Below, one piece after another: positions 1 through 9,230 of a stretch of DNA of 64,000 bases. A program made the translations under genes and the position numbers. Position 1 is the stretch's first letter. Each line of letters begins with the position of its first letter. The notes below the pieces were generated by a model. That model did no database searches. It was not told the DNA's origin and saw only the letters and a program-made list of their open reading frames with translations. Origin of the DNA: JARFQH01 sp963825595 (lineage in GTDB: Bacteria > Desulfobacterota > Desulfobacteria > Desulfobacterales > SG8-13); assembly GCA_963825595.1 (NCBI GenBank), contig CAWGUE010000004.1, positions 139,285 to 203,284 on the forward strand, given 5' to 3'.

Positions 1-531
1 CCGGCAGACCCGACGACAACTGAAAAGGCCGTTCGGGCGGCGGCGGAATACGACGGGCCGGTTTATTTGAGCTTAACCCGCGACCCGGTACCGAAGATCT
101 TCACGGCGGATTACCCTTTCGAGATCGGCAAGGCTGTCACCGTGAGAACCGGTTCCGATGTCACTATCATCGCCATGCGCGATTTGACTGCCCATGCTCT
201 GGTGGCGGCCGAAATGCTGGCGACCAAGGGCATCGATGCCCGCGTCGTTGATTGCCATACCCTCAAGCCATTGGATGTCAAGGTCGTGCTTCAAGCGGCC
301 ACGGAAACCGGGGGCATTGTGACGGCAGAGAACAACGTCATTTTCGGCGGGCTCGGCAGTGCTGTGGCCGAGGTACTGGTGGAGAATTTTCCGGTACCGA
401 TGAAGCGCATCGGGGTATGCGACACGTTTGCCGAATCCGGTCCCTATCTGGACCTGCTCGACAAGTATGGACTTTCGGCCAGGCACATCGTTGCTGCTGC
501 GGCGGAGGTAGTAAAAAGAAAAAGCGGATAA
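1..531 (+). CDS. Transketolase C-terminal subunit (partial, 5' end outside window)
   Basis: The reading frame is open from base 1 to a TAA at 529-531, so the gene begins before the window. The visible 176 residues match the C-terminal half of transketolase/DXS-type enzymes: the end of the pyrimidine-binding domain (PVYLSLTRDPVP), then the transketolase C-terminal domain with VVDCHTLKPLD, TAENNVIFGGLGSAVAEVL and the usual C-terminal helix. In split transketolases this subunit pairs with a separate TPP-binding N-terminal subunit, which would lie upstream and cannot be seen here. Role: carbon transfer in the non-oxidative pentose phosphate pathway. A hydroxypyruvate reductase follows 122 bp downstream on the same strand. 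DXS is a less likely alternative because the fragment resembles the stand-alone C subunit. Confidence 0.85.
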   Translation, partial: PADPTTTEKAVRAAAEYDGPVYLSLTRDPVPKIFTADYPFEIGKAVTVRTGSDVTIIAMRDLTAHALVAAEMLATKGIDARVVDCHTLKPLDVKVVLQAATETGGIVTAENNVIFGGLGSAVAEVLVENFPVPMKRIGVCDTFAESGPYLDLLDKYGLSARHIVAAAAEVVKRKSG

Positions 532-653
532 CCCGTTCCGCTTCAATTCAAGCTTTACGGGAAGGACACCCGGAACATCGGTCTTGGCAACGTTTCTTTT
601 TCTCCACGCCTCAAAATGATTTCATAAAAACTTTGAAATTTAGGGGGATCTGC

Positions 654-1799
654 ATGGAACCGATTAACTGGAGAACGGAAAACTCTTCGGGAAGCCAGCG
701 CGTAATCGTTACCAAGGAACTTCCCGGCGACCGGTGGCTCAAACTGCTCATATCCGCCGACTGCAGGATCGAGATATGCACCTCGACGCGGGTTCTGACT
801 ACTGCAGAGATAAGCAAAGCGATCGGTGTGAACTGTGATGGGGCGATCGGACAGTTGACCGAAGAATGGGGCGAAGATCTTTTTACGGCCCTCAAAGCGG
901 CCGGGGGACGGGCGTACAGCAATTATGCCGTGGGTTTCAACAACGTGGACCTGGCGGCGGCCACCCGGCACGGAATCCCCGTGGGCAATACCCCCGGCGT
1001 CCTGACAGATACCACCGCGGAAATGGCGGTGGCACTGACCTTTGCGGCCGCGCGGCGGATTGGTGAAGCCGAGCGCTTTCTGCGCGCGGGAAATTTCCGG
1101 GGCTGGTTGCCGACCCTTTTTCAGGGCGAACTATTGACACATAAAACTGTTGGCGTTATCGGCGCGGGACGCATCGGGGCCGCCTATGCGCGCATGATGG
1201 TCGAAGGGCTCAAGATGAACCTGGTCTATTTCGACCTTCAGGAAAACACGGCATTAGAAGAATATCTCCGTGCCTTCAGCGCGTTTCTCACCTCCCGTGG
1301 CGAACCCCCGGTGACCTGCCGCCGCACGGAAAGTATCGATGAACTGTTGCAGGAGGCCGACTGTGTCAGTCTGCACACGATACTGGACGATGCCACCCAT
1401 CACCTCATCAATGCCGAGCGGTTGGCGTTAATGAAGCCCTCTGCCATATTGGTCAACACCAGTCGCGGGCCCGTGATCGACGAGGCCGCCCTGGTGGACC
1501 ACTGCAAGAAGTATCCAACTTTTCGGGCCGGTCTGGATGTGTTCGAAGACGAACCGGAACTCAGCCCCGGGTTGGCGGAATTGGAGAATGTCGTCATCGT
1601 GCCTCACATTGCTTCGGCCACCCGCTGGACCCGCCAGGGCATGGCGACCCTTGCCGCAGCCAATGTGGCCGGACTCCTCATGGACTACCCGGCCTGGCAG
1701 CGCCCCGACATATCCGGTTTCCTGGAAGGCGATCCTCCCAAAGCGGCCCCAAGCATTCTGAATGCAGCAGATTTGGGAATGGCTGTTCACGAAGATTAG
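654..1799 (+). CDS. Hydroxypyruvate reductase (D-2-hydroxyacid dehydrogenase)
   Basis: A 381-residue NAD(P)H-dependent 2-hydroxyacid dehydrogenase. It has the Rossmann dinucleotide motif GVIGAGRIG and the family catalytic trio: Arg in VNTSRGPVIDEAALV, Glu in DVFEDEP and His in VPHIASAT. Length and sequence style match the plant-peroxisome-type hydroxypyruvate reductases (about 380 residues), which reduce hydroxypyruvate to D-glycerate. The frame is open further upstream, but the ATG at 654 has a purine-rich AGGGGG ribosome site 6 bp before it and starts where the family starts. With the transketolase upstream, which can use hydroxypyruvate as donor, it suggests C2/C3 sugar-acid metabolism. 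Glyoxylate reductase activity is possible. Confidence 0.87.
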   Translation: MEPINWRTENSSGSQRVIVTKELPGDRWLKLLISADCRIEICTSTRVLTTAEISKAIGVNCDGAIGQLTEEWGEDLFTALKAAGGRAYSNYAVGFNNVDLAAATRHGIPVGNTPGVLTDTTAEMAVALTFAAARRIGEAERFLRAGNFRGWLPTLFQGELLTHKTVGVIGAGRIGAAYARMMVEGLKMNLVYFDLQENTALEEYLRAFSAFLTSRGEPPVTCRRTESIDELLQEADCVSLHTILDDATHHLINAERLALMKPSAILVNTSRGPVIDEAALVDHCKKYPTFRAGLDVFEDEPELSPGLAELENVVIVPHIASATRWTRQGMATLAAANVAGLLMDYPAWQRPDISGFLEGDPPKAAPSILNAADLGMAVHED

Positions 1800-1842
1800 T
1801 CGGAGATGTTTTCATATCCAAATAGGACTCGCCCATCAAGAC

Positions 1843-1871
1843 AATAAAAAAGGGAGGCTCGCAGGCCTCCT
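1843..1871 (-). terminator. Intrinsic terminator of the candidate small RNA
   Basis: Stem GGAGGC (1853-1858) pairs with GCCTCC (1865-1870). On the minus strand the stem is followed by CTTTTTT. The plus strand lacks a T-run, so the polarity points to a minus-strand transcript. Confidence 0.6.
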
Positions 1872-2036
1872 TCGAATGGTTCATAACGAGCTGGTTTCCG
1901 CCCATAATTGGTCTTATTTTCACCGGGTCCCGCCCATGGCGGAATTATCCGCAGGTTTCCGGCTGCGGCTTACGAATAGTACGTCTCACCACAAATCCCA
2001 CCGCGGCGGGATTTGTGGTCTTGCACAGTAATAATA
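1843..2036 (-). ncRNA. Candidate structured small RNA with intrinsic terminator
   Basis: Read on the minus strand this gene-free stretch has a series of hairpins: a near-perfect long one (CCACAAATCCC 1989-1999 pairing with 2008-2018), a CCGCAG/CTGCGG hairpin, a CCGCC/GGCGG hairpin, and finally GGAGGC/GCCTCC followed at once by CTTTTTTATT. This is the layout of an independently transcribed RNA of about 190 nt ending in a terminator. No open frame fits it and the gene beyond the terminator is convergent, so it is not a leader. I could not match it to 6S RNA, tmRNA, SRP RNA or a known riboswitch. Expression is inferred only. Confidence 0.45.
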
Positions 2037-2170
2037 AATTCATATATGATTTGGACACTCGATCGTACCGTCTGCTATTCGCAGATGGACACTATCTATA
2101 ATATGTCGTTGATGTAATACAATTTTAACGCTATATTGTTAGCAGATGATAGACCGTTTAGAAGTCTATA

Positions 2171-2204
2171 AAAAAATCGGGATCATATCTGACCCCGATT
2201 TTTT
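2171..2204. terminator. Bidirectional intrinsic terminator before parE
   Basis: A perfect stem (2171-2181 with 2194-2204) of TCGGG/CCCGA extended by an A-run on one side and a T-run of about 10 on the other, so it can act in both directions. It separates parE from the upstream gene-free region. Confidence 0.7.
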
Positions 2205-2342
2205 TTTAAAATACCTGTAGATCGGGGCAACATTTTCCAAATTTTTCACCCGCAATACCGTTGAACTGACAAAGGAACGCTCAAAATTTATTCTAAATTT
2301 ACGTCTTTGCGTGAGGTGTTTTCGGCTCCGGTAAGCGCGGGT

Positions 2343-2358
2343 AAGGAGGTTTGTCATT
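2343..2358 (+). promoter_or_regulatory. Strong ribosome binding site placing parE start at an ATT codon
   Basis: AAGGAGGT at 2343-2350 is a full Shine-Dalgarno sequence. The in-frame codon at normal spacing is ATT at 2356-2358. The TTG at 2351 is out of frame, a stop (TAA, 2332-2334) closes the frame upstream, and the next in-frame NTG codons are CTG at 2371 and TTG at 2422, which are too far away. Confidence 0.55.
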
Positions 2359-4281
2359 AAAAGTAGAAGCCTGTTCAAAAACGCCCCCAAGGCGAATTAC
2401 GACGCATCGTCGTTAGAAGTATTGAAGGGTCTCGATCCGGTCAGACGCAGACCCGGAATGTACACCGATACCTCTCGGCCGAACCATCTGGCCCAGGAAG
2501 TTATCGATAATGCTGTTGATGAGGCAATCGCCGGGTTTGCCAAACAAATTAATGTCATTTATCACATTGATGGATCGCTTGAGGTGAGCGATGATGGCCG
2601 AGGCATGCCGACCGACATGCATCCCGGTGAAAAGTTGACGGGCGTTGAGGTCATCATGACAAAGCTTCATGCCGGAGCCAAATTTGGCAGTAAAAACTAC
2701 CGATTTTCCGGTGGTCTGCATGGTGTTGGCGTGTCAGTGGTCAATGCCCTATCCGCCATGCTTGAGGTAGAAATCAAGCGGGAAGGCAACAAATACGCCA
2801 TTTCTTTTAAAAACGGCAAAAAAGCATCAAAATTAAAAAAAATCGGAACGGTTGGAATACGCAATACGGGTTCATCGGTTAGATTTTGGCCCGATGGACA
2901 ATATTTTGATACGGTAAAATTTTCCGTGCGCCGGTTAAAGCACGTACTACACGCAAAAGCCGTTTTGTGTCCAAAGCTGACAGTTACCTTTACAAACAAG
3001 CACACAGGCGAAACGGATTCCTGGTATTTCGAAGATGGCCTCAAAGATTATCTGCTTCAAAACCTGTCGGGCTACGATCGCATTCCGGAAGAGCCCTTCG
3101 TTGGCGAACAAGAAGGAAAAGAGGAGGTTGTGAACTGGGCGGTCATCTGGCTACCGGAACAAGGACAGATGATCGCCGAAAGCTATGTCAACCTTATTCC
3201 GACGTCTCAAGGGGGCACGCACGTAAACGGCTTTCGAAGTGGCCTTTTGGCAGCCGTGAGAGAATTTTGTGAATTTCGCAATCTGATTCCCCGCGGTGTC
3301 AAACTGACGCCGGACGATATTTGGGATAAGTGCAACTTCGTTTTGTCTGCGAAACTGAACGAGCCACAGTTTTCGGGACAAACTAAAGAGCGTCTTGGTT
3401 CTCGGCAATTTGCATCGTTTGTGACCAATGTTGTCAGGGATGCATTCGCCCTGTGGCTTAACCATCACACCGACGCGGGCGAAAAATTGGCTGAGATGGC
3501 CATTGAAAACGCTCGCAGAAGGCATAACGCTGCCAAAAAGATCGTGCGGAAAAATGTGGGACGCGGTCCTACACTCCCTGGCAAACTTGCCGACTGCATT
3601 ACCCAAGACCCCGCCCAAAGCGAGCTTTTTTTGGTAGAGGGAGATTCCGCAGGAGGGTCTGCTAAACAGGCACGCGATAAACAAACTCAAGCGATACTGC
3701 CATTGAGAGGCAAGATACTCAATACATGGGAGGTTGAAACAGCAGCTATCCTTAAGTCAAGTGCAATCAATGACATCGCGATTGCGGTCGGTGTCGATCC
3801 GGGCATTTCGGATCTTTCTAATCTTCGCTATCGGAAAATCATTATTTTAGCAGATGCCGACTCAGACGGACTTCACATTGCATCACTTCTATGTGCTCTG
3901 TTTCTCCGACATTTCAGGCCTCTGGTTCAGGCGGGTAATATTTTTGTCGCAATGCCCCCTCTTTACAGAATCGATCAAGGAAAAAAAGTTTATTACGCCC
4001 TGGATGAGATGGAAAAGGATGATATTTTAAAACGATTGGACGGTTTGCCCAAAAAAGCAAAACCCAATGTCCAGCGCTTTAAAGGGCTTGGTGAAATGAA
4101 TCCCAGCCAGTTGCGTGAAACCACCATGCTTCCGGACTCACGACGATTGGTCCAGCTTACCCTTGATAATGAAAAGAGTATTTTCGAAACAATGGACATG
4201 CTTTTAGCCAAAAAAAGATCCCAAGATCGCAAGCGCTGGCTTGAAGAAGAGGGCAATTTGGCTGATCCAGACGGAATTTAG
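2356..4281 (+). CDS. parE: DNA topoisomerase IV subunit B (ParE)
   Basis: ATPase subunit of the type IIA topoisomerase that decatenates chromosomes. GHKL ATPase motifs are complete: NHLAQEVIDNAVDEA, DDGRGMP, GGLHGVGVSVVNALS and the QTK loop (QTKERLG). The TOPRIM part carries EGDSAGGSAKQARD, PLRGKILN and the metal-binding DADSDG. At about 641 residues it has normal ParE length and lacks the extra insert of many GyrB proteins. The start is unusual: residues such as YDASSLEVLKGLDPVRRRPGMYTD continue upstream of the TTG at 2422, back to an ATT codon at 2356 with ideal ribosome-site spacing. parC follows after 201 bp. Gyrase is the alternative, but the ParC-like partner argues for topoisomerase IV. 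Confidence 0.9.
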   Translation: MKSRSLFKNAPKANYDASSLEVLKGLDPVRRRPGMYTDTSRPNHLAQEVIDNAVDEAIAGFAKQINVIYHIDGSLEVSDDGRGMPTDMHPGEKLTGVEVIMTKLHAGAKFGSKNYRFSGGLHGVGVSVVNALSAMLEVEIKREGNKYAISFKNGKKASKLKKIGTVGIRNTGSSVRFWPDGQYFDTVKFSVRRLKHVLHAKAVLCPKLTVTFTNKHTGETDSWYFEDGLKDYLLQNLSGYDRIPEEPFVGEQEGKEEVVNWAVIWLPEQGQMIAESYVNLIPTSQGGTHVNGFRSGLLAAVREFCEFRNLIPRGVKLTPDDIWDKCNFVLSAKLNEPQFSGQTKERLGSRQFASFVTNVVRDAFALWLNHHTDAGEKLAEMAIENARRRHNAAKKIVRKNVGRGPTLPGKLADCITQDPAQSELFLVEGDSAGGSAKQARDKQTQAILPLRGKILNTWEVETAAILKSSAINDIAIAVGVDPGISDLSNLRYRKIIILADADSDGLHIASLLCALFLRHFRPLVQAGNIFVAMPPLYRIDQGKKVYYALDEMEKDDILKRLDGLPKKAKPNVQRFKGLGEMNPSQLRETTMLPDSRRLVQLTLDNEKSIFETMDMLLAKKRSQDRKRWLEEEGNLADPDGI

Positions 4282-4482
4282 GTGTAACTGTAAATAATTG
4301 TCATGCAAAGCAACCAACTCTGTTGGACGAATTTGACAATACTTTCCGCCATAAAAGGTTTCATAACATACAAACTCGCCTATAAACGATGTCAATGCAT
4401 GAATGGAAAGTCCCCTGCAGGCCCCAGCCTGAGAGGTAAACCCTGAATCTATTGACGCAAACACCAATTGGAGTAACACCAT

Positions 4483-6756
4483 ATGTTCGAAAAGAAATTG
4501 ACATCCTATGAAGGCATTGAACAGCTATCCCTTGACGCCTTTGTAAGGCCCTCCTATTTGAACTATGCCATGTATGTTATCATGGATCGCGCCCTGCCGT
4601 TTATCGGTGATGGTTTCAAACCCGTTCAGCGCCGTATTATATATGCCATGAGCGAACTTGGCCTCCGCTCAACAACGAAGCACAAAAAATCGGCCCGTAC
4701 GGTCGGTGACGTTTTAGGTAAATTCCATCCGCATGGCGACACGGCCTGTTATGACGCCATGGTACTGATGGCCCAGGATTTTTCTTATCGTTATCCACTT
4801 ATCGACGGTCAGGGCAATTGGGGTTCAAACGCTTCACCGAAAGAATTTGCTGCCATGCGATACACCGAGGCACGCCTTTCGGCTTATGCCGACGTTTTTC
4901 TCTCCGAGCTTTCGATGGGCACTGTTGATTGGGTTCCCAATTTTGACGGGACTCTCAGCGAGCCGCGCATGCTTCCTGCCAGGCTGCCGAATGTAATTTT
5001 AAATGGTGCCACCGGTATTGCGGTGGGTATGGCCACCGACATTCCTCCTCACAACCTGAATGAAATTACTAGTGCTTGTATCCACCTGATCGATAATCCC
5101 AAATCAACAATCGGGGATATTCGTCAATTCATAAAAGGTCCCGATTTTCCAACCGGAGCGGAAATAATTACGTCAAAAGAAGAAATTACAAACATATATA
5201 GATCCGGGCAGGGTATGATTCGGATGAGGGCGACTTATGAATACGAAAATGGGGATATCATTATCACTTCCCTTCCCTATCAGGTTTCGCCTGCCAGGGT
5301 GATCGAGCAGGTGGCGCTGCAGATGAGAGAAAAAAAGCTTTCCATGGTTTCTGACATTCGTGATTTGTCAGACCAGGACGAGCCGACACGCCTAATGATC
5401 ATGCTGCGTTCAAACCGGGTGGACAAAGAGGCCTTGATTAGTCATCTGTTTGCAACGACCGACCTTGAAAAAAGTCACAAAATAAACATGACTGTTATCG
5501 GACTAAACCGCAAGCCGCAAACACTCGGGCTTTTGGAGATTATTAAGCAATGGCTTCAATTTCGCAAGCAAACAGTGATTCGACGGCTGGAATTTCGTTT
5601 AAATAAAATCAAAGATCGTCTGCACATACTCGAAGGACTTTTAGTTGCCTACCTCAACCTCGACGAGGTTATAAGGATTATTCGAGAAAATGACGAGCCC
5701 AAGCCGATTTTAATTCAAAAATTTGAGTTGACCGACTTGCAGGCTGAGGCAATTTTACAGATACGACTTCGTCAACTGGCCAAACTCGAAGAGATTAAAA
5801 TAAAAAATGAAAGACAGGAACTTGTAACAGAGAAAAATTGGATCGAAAAAACGCTGGCCTCAAAACCGCGTTTGAAAACTCTAATGAAAAACGAGCTCAG
5901 AGAAGATACGCAAAAATACGGAGACGAGCGCAGAACCCTGATCGTTGAGCGCGAGGAAGCCCGAGCAATTAAGGCGGTTGAGCTCACGGCTGTCGAGCCG
6001 GTTACCGTCGTCCTTTCCTCCGGTGGATGGGTGCGCGCGGCCAAGGGGCACGAAGTGGACCCCATTCATCTTACTTATAAAGCCGGCGATGAATTTTTAT
6101 GTGCTGCACGAGGCAAAACCACTCATCCGGCAATCTTTTTCGATACCAAAGGAAGGTCCTATTCGTTGCCGGCCCACACACTGGCGTCGGCCCGGGGTCA
6201 TGGGGAACCGCTGACCGGTAAGTTGACACCATCTAACGGAGCGAAATTTTTATCTGTAGTAATGGGTTTGTCAGAACAAAAGGTGCTTCTTGCCAGTGAT
6301 GCGGGGTATGGTTTTATTACGAATATCGCCAATATGGTGACCAAAAACACCAAGGGTAAAGCCATGCTCACAGTTCCCAAGGAATGCGAGCCGCTGCCAC
6401 CTGTCTATGTTAACAATTATGAAACCGACTATTTAGCCGCTATTACCACTGAAGGGCGTATGTTGGTCATTCCCGTCAATGTACTGCCGGAGCTTCCCAG
6501 GGGAAAAGGCAACAAAATCATCCAAATCCCTCCGGCAAAGTTCAAAAAACGCGAAGAGTATTTAAAATTGCTGGAAATTATACCTGAAGGTGCGACCATT
6601 AAGATTCACGCCGGCAAACAATCTGTTCGATTCACACCGGCAAATATCTCTTCTTTTGTCGGCGAGCGTGGGCGTCGTGGCAAAAAACTTCCACGAGGCT
6701 ACCGCAAAGCAGACCGGATTGAAATCATTAATGAGGAAGGCGACAGCAACTCGTGA
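4483..6756 (+). CDS. parC: DNA topoisomerase IV subunit A (ParC)
   Basis: The 757-residue DNA-cleaving subunit. The winged-helix region contains the conserved stretch ending in AAMRYTEARLS, whose Tyr is the catalytic residue that bonds to DNA. The N-terminal FVRPSYLNYAMYVIMDRALPFIGDG and the RRIIYAM segment are typical, followed by the coiled-coil tower and a beta-pinwheel C-terminal domain. The C-terminal domain shows no GyrA-box (QRRGGKG-type motif), favouring ParC over GyrA. The ATG is preceded by TTGGAGTAACACC. It forms the working enzyme with ParE upstream; the 201-bp gap holds no other gene. Confidence 0.92.
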   Translation: MFEKKLTSYEGIEQLSLDAFVRPSYLNYAMYVIMDRALPFIGDGFKPVQRRIIYAMSELGLRSTTKHKKSARTVGDVLGKFHPHGDTACYDAMVLMAQDFSYRYPLIDGQGNWGSNASPKEFAAMRYTEARLSAYADVFLSELSMGTVDWVPNFDGTLSEPRMLPARLPNVILNGATGIAVGMATDIPPHNLNEITSACIHLIDNPKSTIGDIRQFIKGPDFPTGAEIITSKEEITNIYRSGQGMIRMRATYEYENGDIIITSLPYQVSPARVIEQVALQMREKKLSMVSDIRDLSDQDEPTRLMIMLRSNRVDKEALISHLFATTDLEKSHKINMTVIGLNRKPQTLGLLEIIKQWLQFRKQTVIRRLEFRLNKIKDRLHILEGLLVAYLNLDEVIRIIRENDEPKPILIQKFELTDLQAEAILQIRLRQLAKLEEIKIKNERQELVTEKNWIEKTLASKPRLKTLMKNELREDTQKYGDERRTLIVEREEARAIKAVELTAVEPVTVVLSSGGWVRAAKGHEVDPIHLTYKAGDEFLCAARGKTTHPAIFFDTKGRSYSLPAHTLASARGHGEPLTGKLTPSNGAKFLSVVMGLSEQKVLLASDAGYGFITNIANMVTKNTKGKAMLTVPKECEPLPPVYVNNYETDYLAAITTEGRMLVIPVNVLPELPRGKGNKIIQIPPAKFKKREEYLKLLEIIPEGATIKIHAGKQSVRFTPANISSFVGERGRRGKKLPRGYRKADRIEIINEEGDSNS

Positions 6757-6824
6757 GGTAAAACCATTTCAATAAACCTTGCATACGAAAACATCTCATC
6801 AGACAAACAAATTTTGCCTTCCGA

Positions 6825-6947
6825 TCAGATACCGTATTGATCGCGCAGGATCCTTTTGAGAACTTTACCGGTTGCGGTTCTTGGAAATTCATCAATGATG
6901 ACAACTTCTTTTATCGGATTCTGCCTGATAATGACGTTGCTGTTAAC
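6825..6947 (-). pseudogene. C-terminal remnant of an AMP-dependent acyl-CoA synthetase
   Basis: The last 40 codons of an acyl-CoA synthetase remain: KEVVIIDEFPRTATGKVLKR followed by ILRDQYGI and a TGA at 6825-6827. The Lys in TATGK is the conserved catalytic lysine of the family's C-terminal domain. Reading upstream, the frame meets a TAG at 6948-6950 and no further homology is visible, so the N-terminal 90 percent of the gene is gone. It cannot make an active enzyme. Confidence 0.8.
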
Positions 6948-7007
6948 CTACCATTAGGAGGAATTCATCCTTGCCTTTGATTTTTAGACATAACTTTACA
7001 TAGAAAA

Positions 7008-8210
7008 TTAGGGGAAATCTATATTCTCCACAATTGGTTCTGAACCACTAACCAATTCATCTAAAATAGATGATTGTGTAACGAATCCGAGAGTCCATGC
7101 CACAATGTAATATGAACCTAATGGAAGATTGATATCATACCTATCCATATTTAATACATTTACAGACGTTACCTCAATCATTTCACTACCGCCATCAATC
7201 TTCTGCCTAAAACTAAGTGATGCATATTGTTCGGTATCACCCCCTGTTATGGTTACCTCACCGATCACATTTTTGATGGATGCATCACCAAGTTGAATTG
7301 CATCACCATCGAAGAATGTGATGGTTTCTTCTGCATCTAAATTAGTTATTTTTCTGTATTCAGGTTTCTTGCCATCAGCATATCACCACAAGGTTATATT
7401 CGTCACTTCTTAAAAGTGGTGAAACAAATATGGCAAAATATCCATCTTCATCAGTAATAGTGGAAGTCTGAATTATAACTTCATCTTTAGGGTCACTTGC
7501 AAGCCGATTATATTCCTGAACACTCACTAACGCACCTTCAATACCATTTGCGCCATTACTTGTTACCCAACCACGTATAATGGATAGTTCCTCTACTCGG
7601 TCTACTTTAATTGTAGGCTTCAAGTGCCAATTACCATTACCGCCCACGACAACAGATTTATCAGCAAGAAAATCCAGTATCAGTTCGGTGGTTTGATTTG
7701 CACTTATGGAAAAACCATGAACGATTTTATATCCAGATTGAACACCACTTGGTATTTTAAGTTCTTGGTAGTTACCGTCTGAGTCAATGACATAGTTGGC
7801 ATATGGGTGAGCTTCACTGAGTATGTTAATGCCGCTATCAGGTGCGGTTCCTATCATCAAACGCATTTGCGTATATGATCCTGCTGCAAGATCGGCTATT
7901 CCAATTTCCTCCCTGACACCATTTGTAAGATCATAAAGGTTGAAAGTTTTCGGAAGATTAGGCGTGCTTACTGAAAACCAACTGTTGTTACCATTGCTCT
8001 TTTTCTTGGCGTGTACCTGAACATCTTCAATTGTTACGTAAATGGCATCGAAATCATTAGACATTGCGTCTGTAAGGCTCAATCGATAAGTGTTCCGATT
8101 CCACCGCTACTAACAGGACTGCTTGTTCCTCCACCGCCACCCCCACAAGCAAATAAAATGAATGCTGAAAATATCAAAAAGGTGATGCCATATGATTTAG
8201 TCAATTGCAT
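7008..8210 (-). pseudogene. DUF4382-type lipoprotein broken by two frameshifts
   Basis: Three consecutive pieces of one gene lie in different frames. Piece 1 (from ATG 8210, preceded by GGGAGGACAATACTC) is a lipoprotein signal, MQLTKSYGITFLIFSAFILFAC, followed by a glycine-rich linker; it stops at a TGA near 8083. Piece 2 resumes one frame over with SLTDAMSNDFDAIYVTIEDV, typical of DUF4382 (SLTDAP..YDAVYVTIEEV), and stops at 7375. Piece 3 resumes with ADGKKPEYRKITN and runs to TAA at 7008. One base is missing near 8083 and one extra near 7380. The intact product would be an outer-membrane-anchored beta-sandwich protein of about 400 residues. Sequencing error is possible, though two separate shifts in a decayed neighbourhood favour a true pseudogene. 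Confidence 0.8.
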
Positions 8211-8591
8211 GAGTATTGTCCTCCCTGAAATCTATTTGAACCTATTCATACCGTCATCATAAACCCTAATACAACAGCAAAATATGTGCCTTCTATTGTC
8301 TGTTTCACCAAAGAATCCTCAATTATTTTGAACATTGTTGTTTATGGAATTTGATATGTCAATTTTTATCATAATAATTGTTAGTTATACAATTCCTGGT
8401 AGGGGCTTGAAACTTATTCAACATCACCTGTGCTGAATAACATAAGGGAAACACTCTATATCATGTTCAAATTCTTACCCTGATTGTATGATTTTTACGA
8501 GTTGTAGAGGCGGGATTGTGTATGTAATTACCTACAGTAAATAATTTTGTTCCTAAAGTGGCAGATGATAGATGACTGGAGAACTCAGCAC
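8211..8591. other. AT-rich gene-free stretch
   Basis: No supported gene. It contains AT-rich sequence between the broken lipoprotein and the convergent-side end of the LysE gene. Only the ribosome site of the pseudogene (near 8219-8224) was recognised. Confidence 0.5.
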
Positions 8592-9230
8592 TTACGGCGT
8601 GAATGCTTTGGCGACTCCCGAATAGGCAAACAAGCACGAAAAAACGATCAGGAAAGTAGCGCAGACACCGATCAGGACCCGGTAGGATCGGTCACTCATA
8701 AATTCTTTGCCTTTCCATACGGCGGTCGAGATGGTGGTATACCAGACAAGATCGGCCAGGATGTGGCCGCTGAAAAAAGAAAAGACCCCCCAATTCCCCA
8801 GTGCTGTACTCTGCAGAATATAACCGAGGCCGATGGATACCCACCAGATCGTCCAATAAGGGTTTGCCAGACTCATGAATATCCCGGCAAACAGCAGGCT
8901 CTTGCTGTGCGTTTTTGAAGAATCGGCCCGCAAGGTCAAGGATGGAAGACTGCGGAACATGCCGTAGGCCATCCACAAAAGAATGGCCGCCCCCCCGATC
9001 GCCGTGGCGATGAACACCTCCTCACGCTGCAGGATAGGGGCCATGCCGAGCATGAGCGCAACGATCAATGCCGCTTCGAGGATGCCATGGCCGGCGATCA
9101 GTAAAGGCCCGGTCATAAAACCGCGACGCGGACTTTCGCTAATGGTCACACTCAGCAAGGGTCCGGGCATGATGGCTCCCGAGAGCGCCACAATAAATGA
9201 GGTGATGAATATCGTGGTTAAGGCCAGCAT
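8592..9230 (-). CDS. LysE family translocator (amino acid exporter)
   Basis: A 212-residue inner-membrane protein with the LysE/RhtB fold: a hydrophobic N-terminus with the signature ALSGAIMPGPLLSVTISESPRRG, about six membrane segments in total, and the mid-protein SLANPYWTIWWVSIGLGY segment, where the family's conserved Asn-Pro sits. Members export amino acids or related metabolites. The substrate cannot be told from sequence. It stands alone: the pseudogene on one side and a 750-bp gap on the other, so context gives no clue. Length is normal for the family and the frame is intact. Confidence 0.85.
   Translation of the reverse strand: MLALTTIFITSFIVALSGAIMPGPLLSVTISESPRRGFMTGPLLIAGHGILEAALIVALMLGMAPILQREEVFIATAIGGAAILLWMAYGMFRSLPSLTLRADSSKTHSKSLLFAGIFMSLANPYWTIWWVSIGLGYILQSTALGNWGVFSFFSGHILADLVWYTTISTAVWKGKEFMSDRSYRVLIGVCATFLIVFSCLFAYSGVAKAFTP

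Noticed and set aside
1843..2036. Assignment of the structured RNA as 6S RNA
   Set aside because: The ends do not pair into the long closing stem with a central bubble that defines 6S RNA.
4333..4367. TTGACA at 4333 as a parC promoter
   Set aside because: No -10 box at 16-18 bp spacing; nearest AT-rich hexamers are 12 or 23 bp away.
8075..8090. In-frame TGA in the DUF4382 lipoprotein as selenocysteine
   Set aside because: Reading through gives no family sequence and soon reaches a stop; the family sequence resumes in another frame, so a frameshift explains it.
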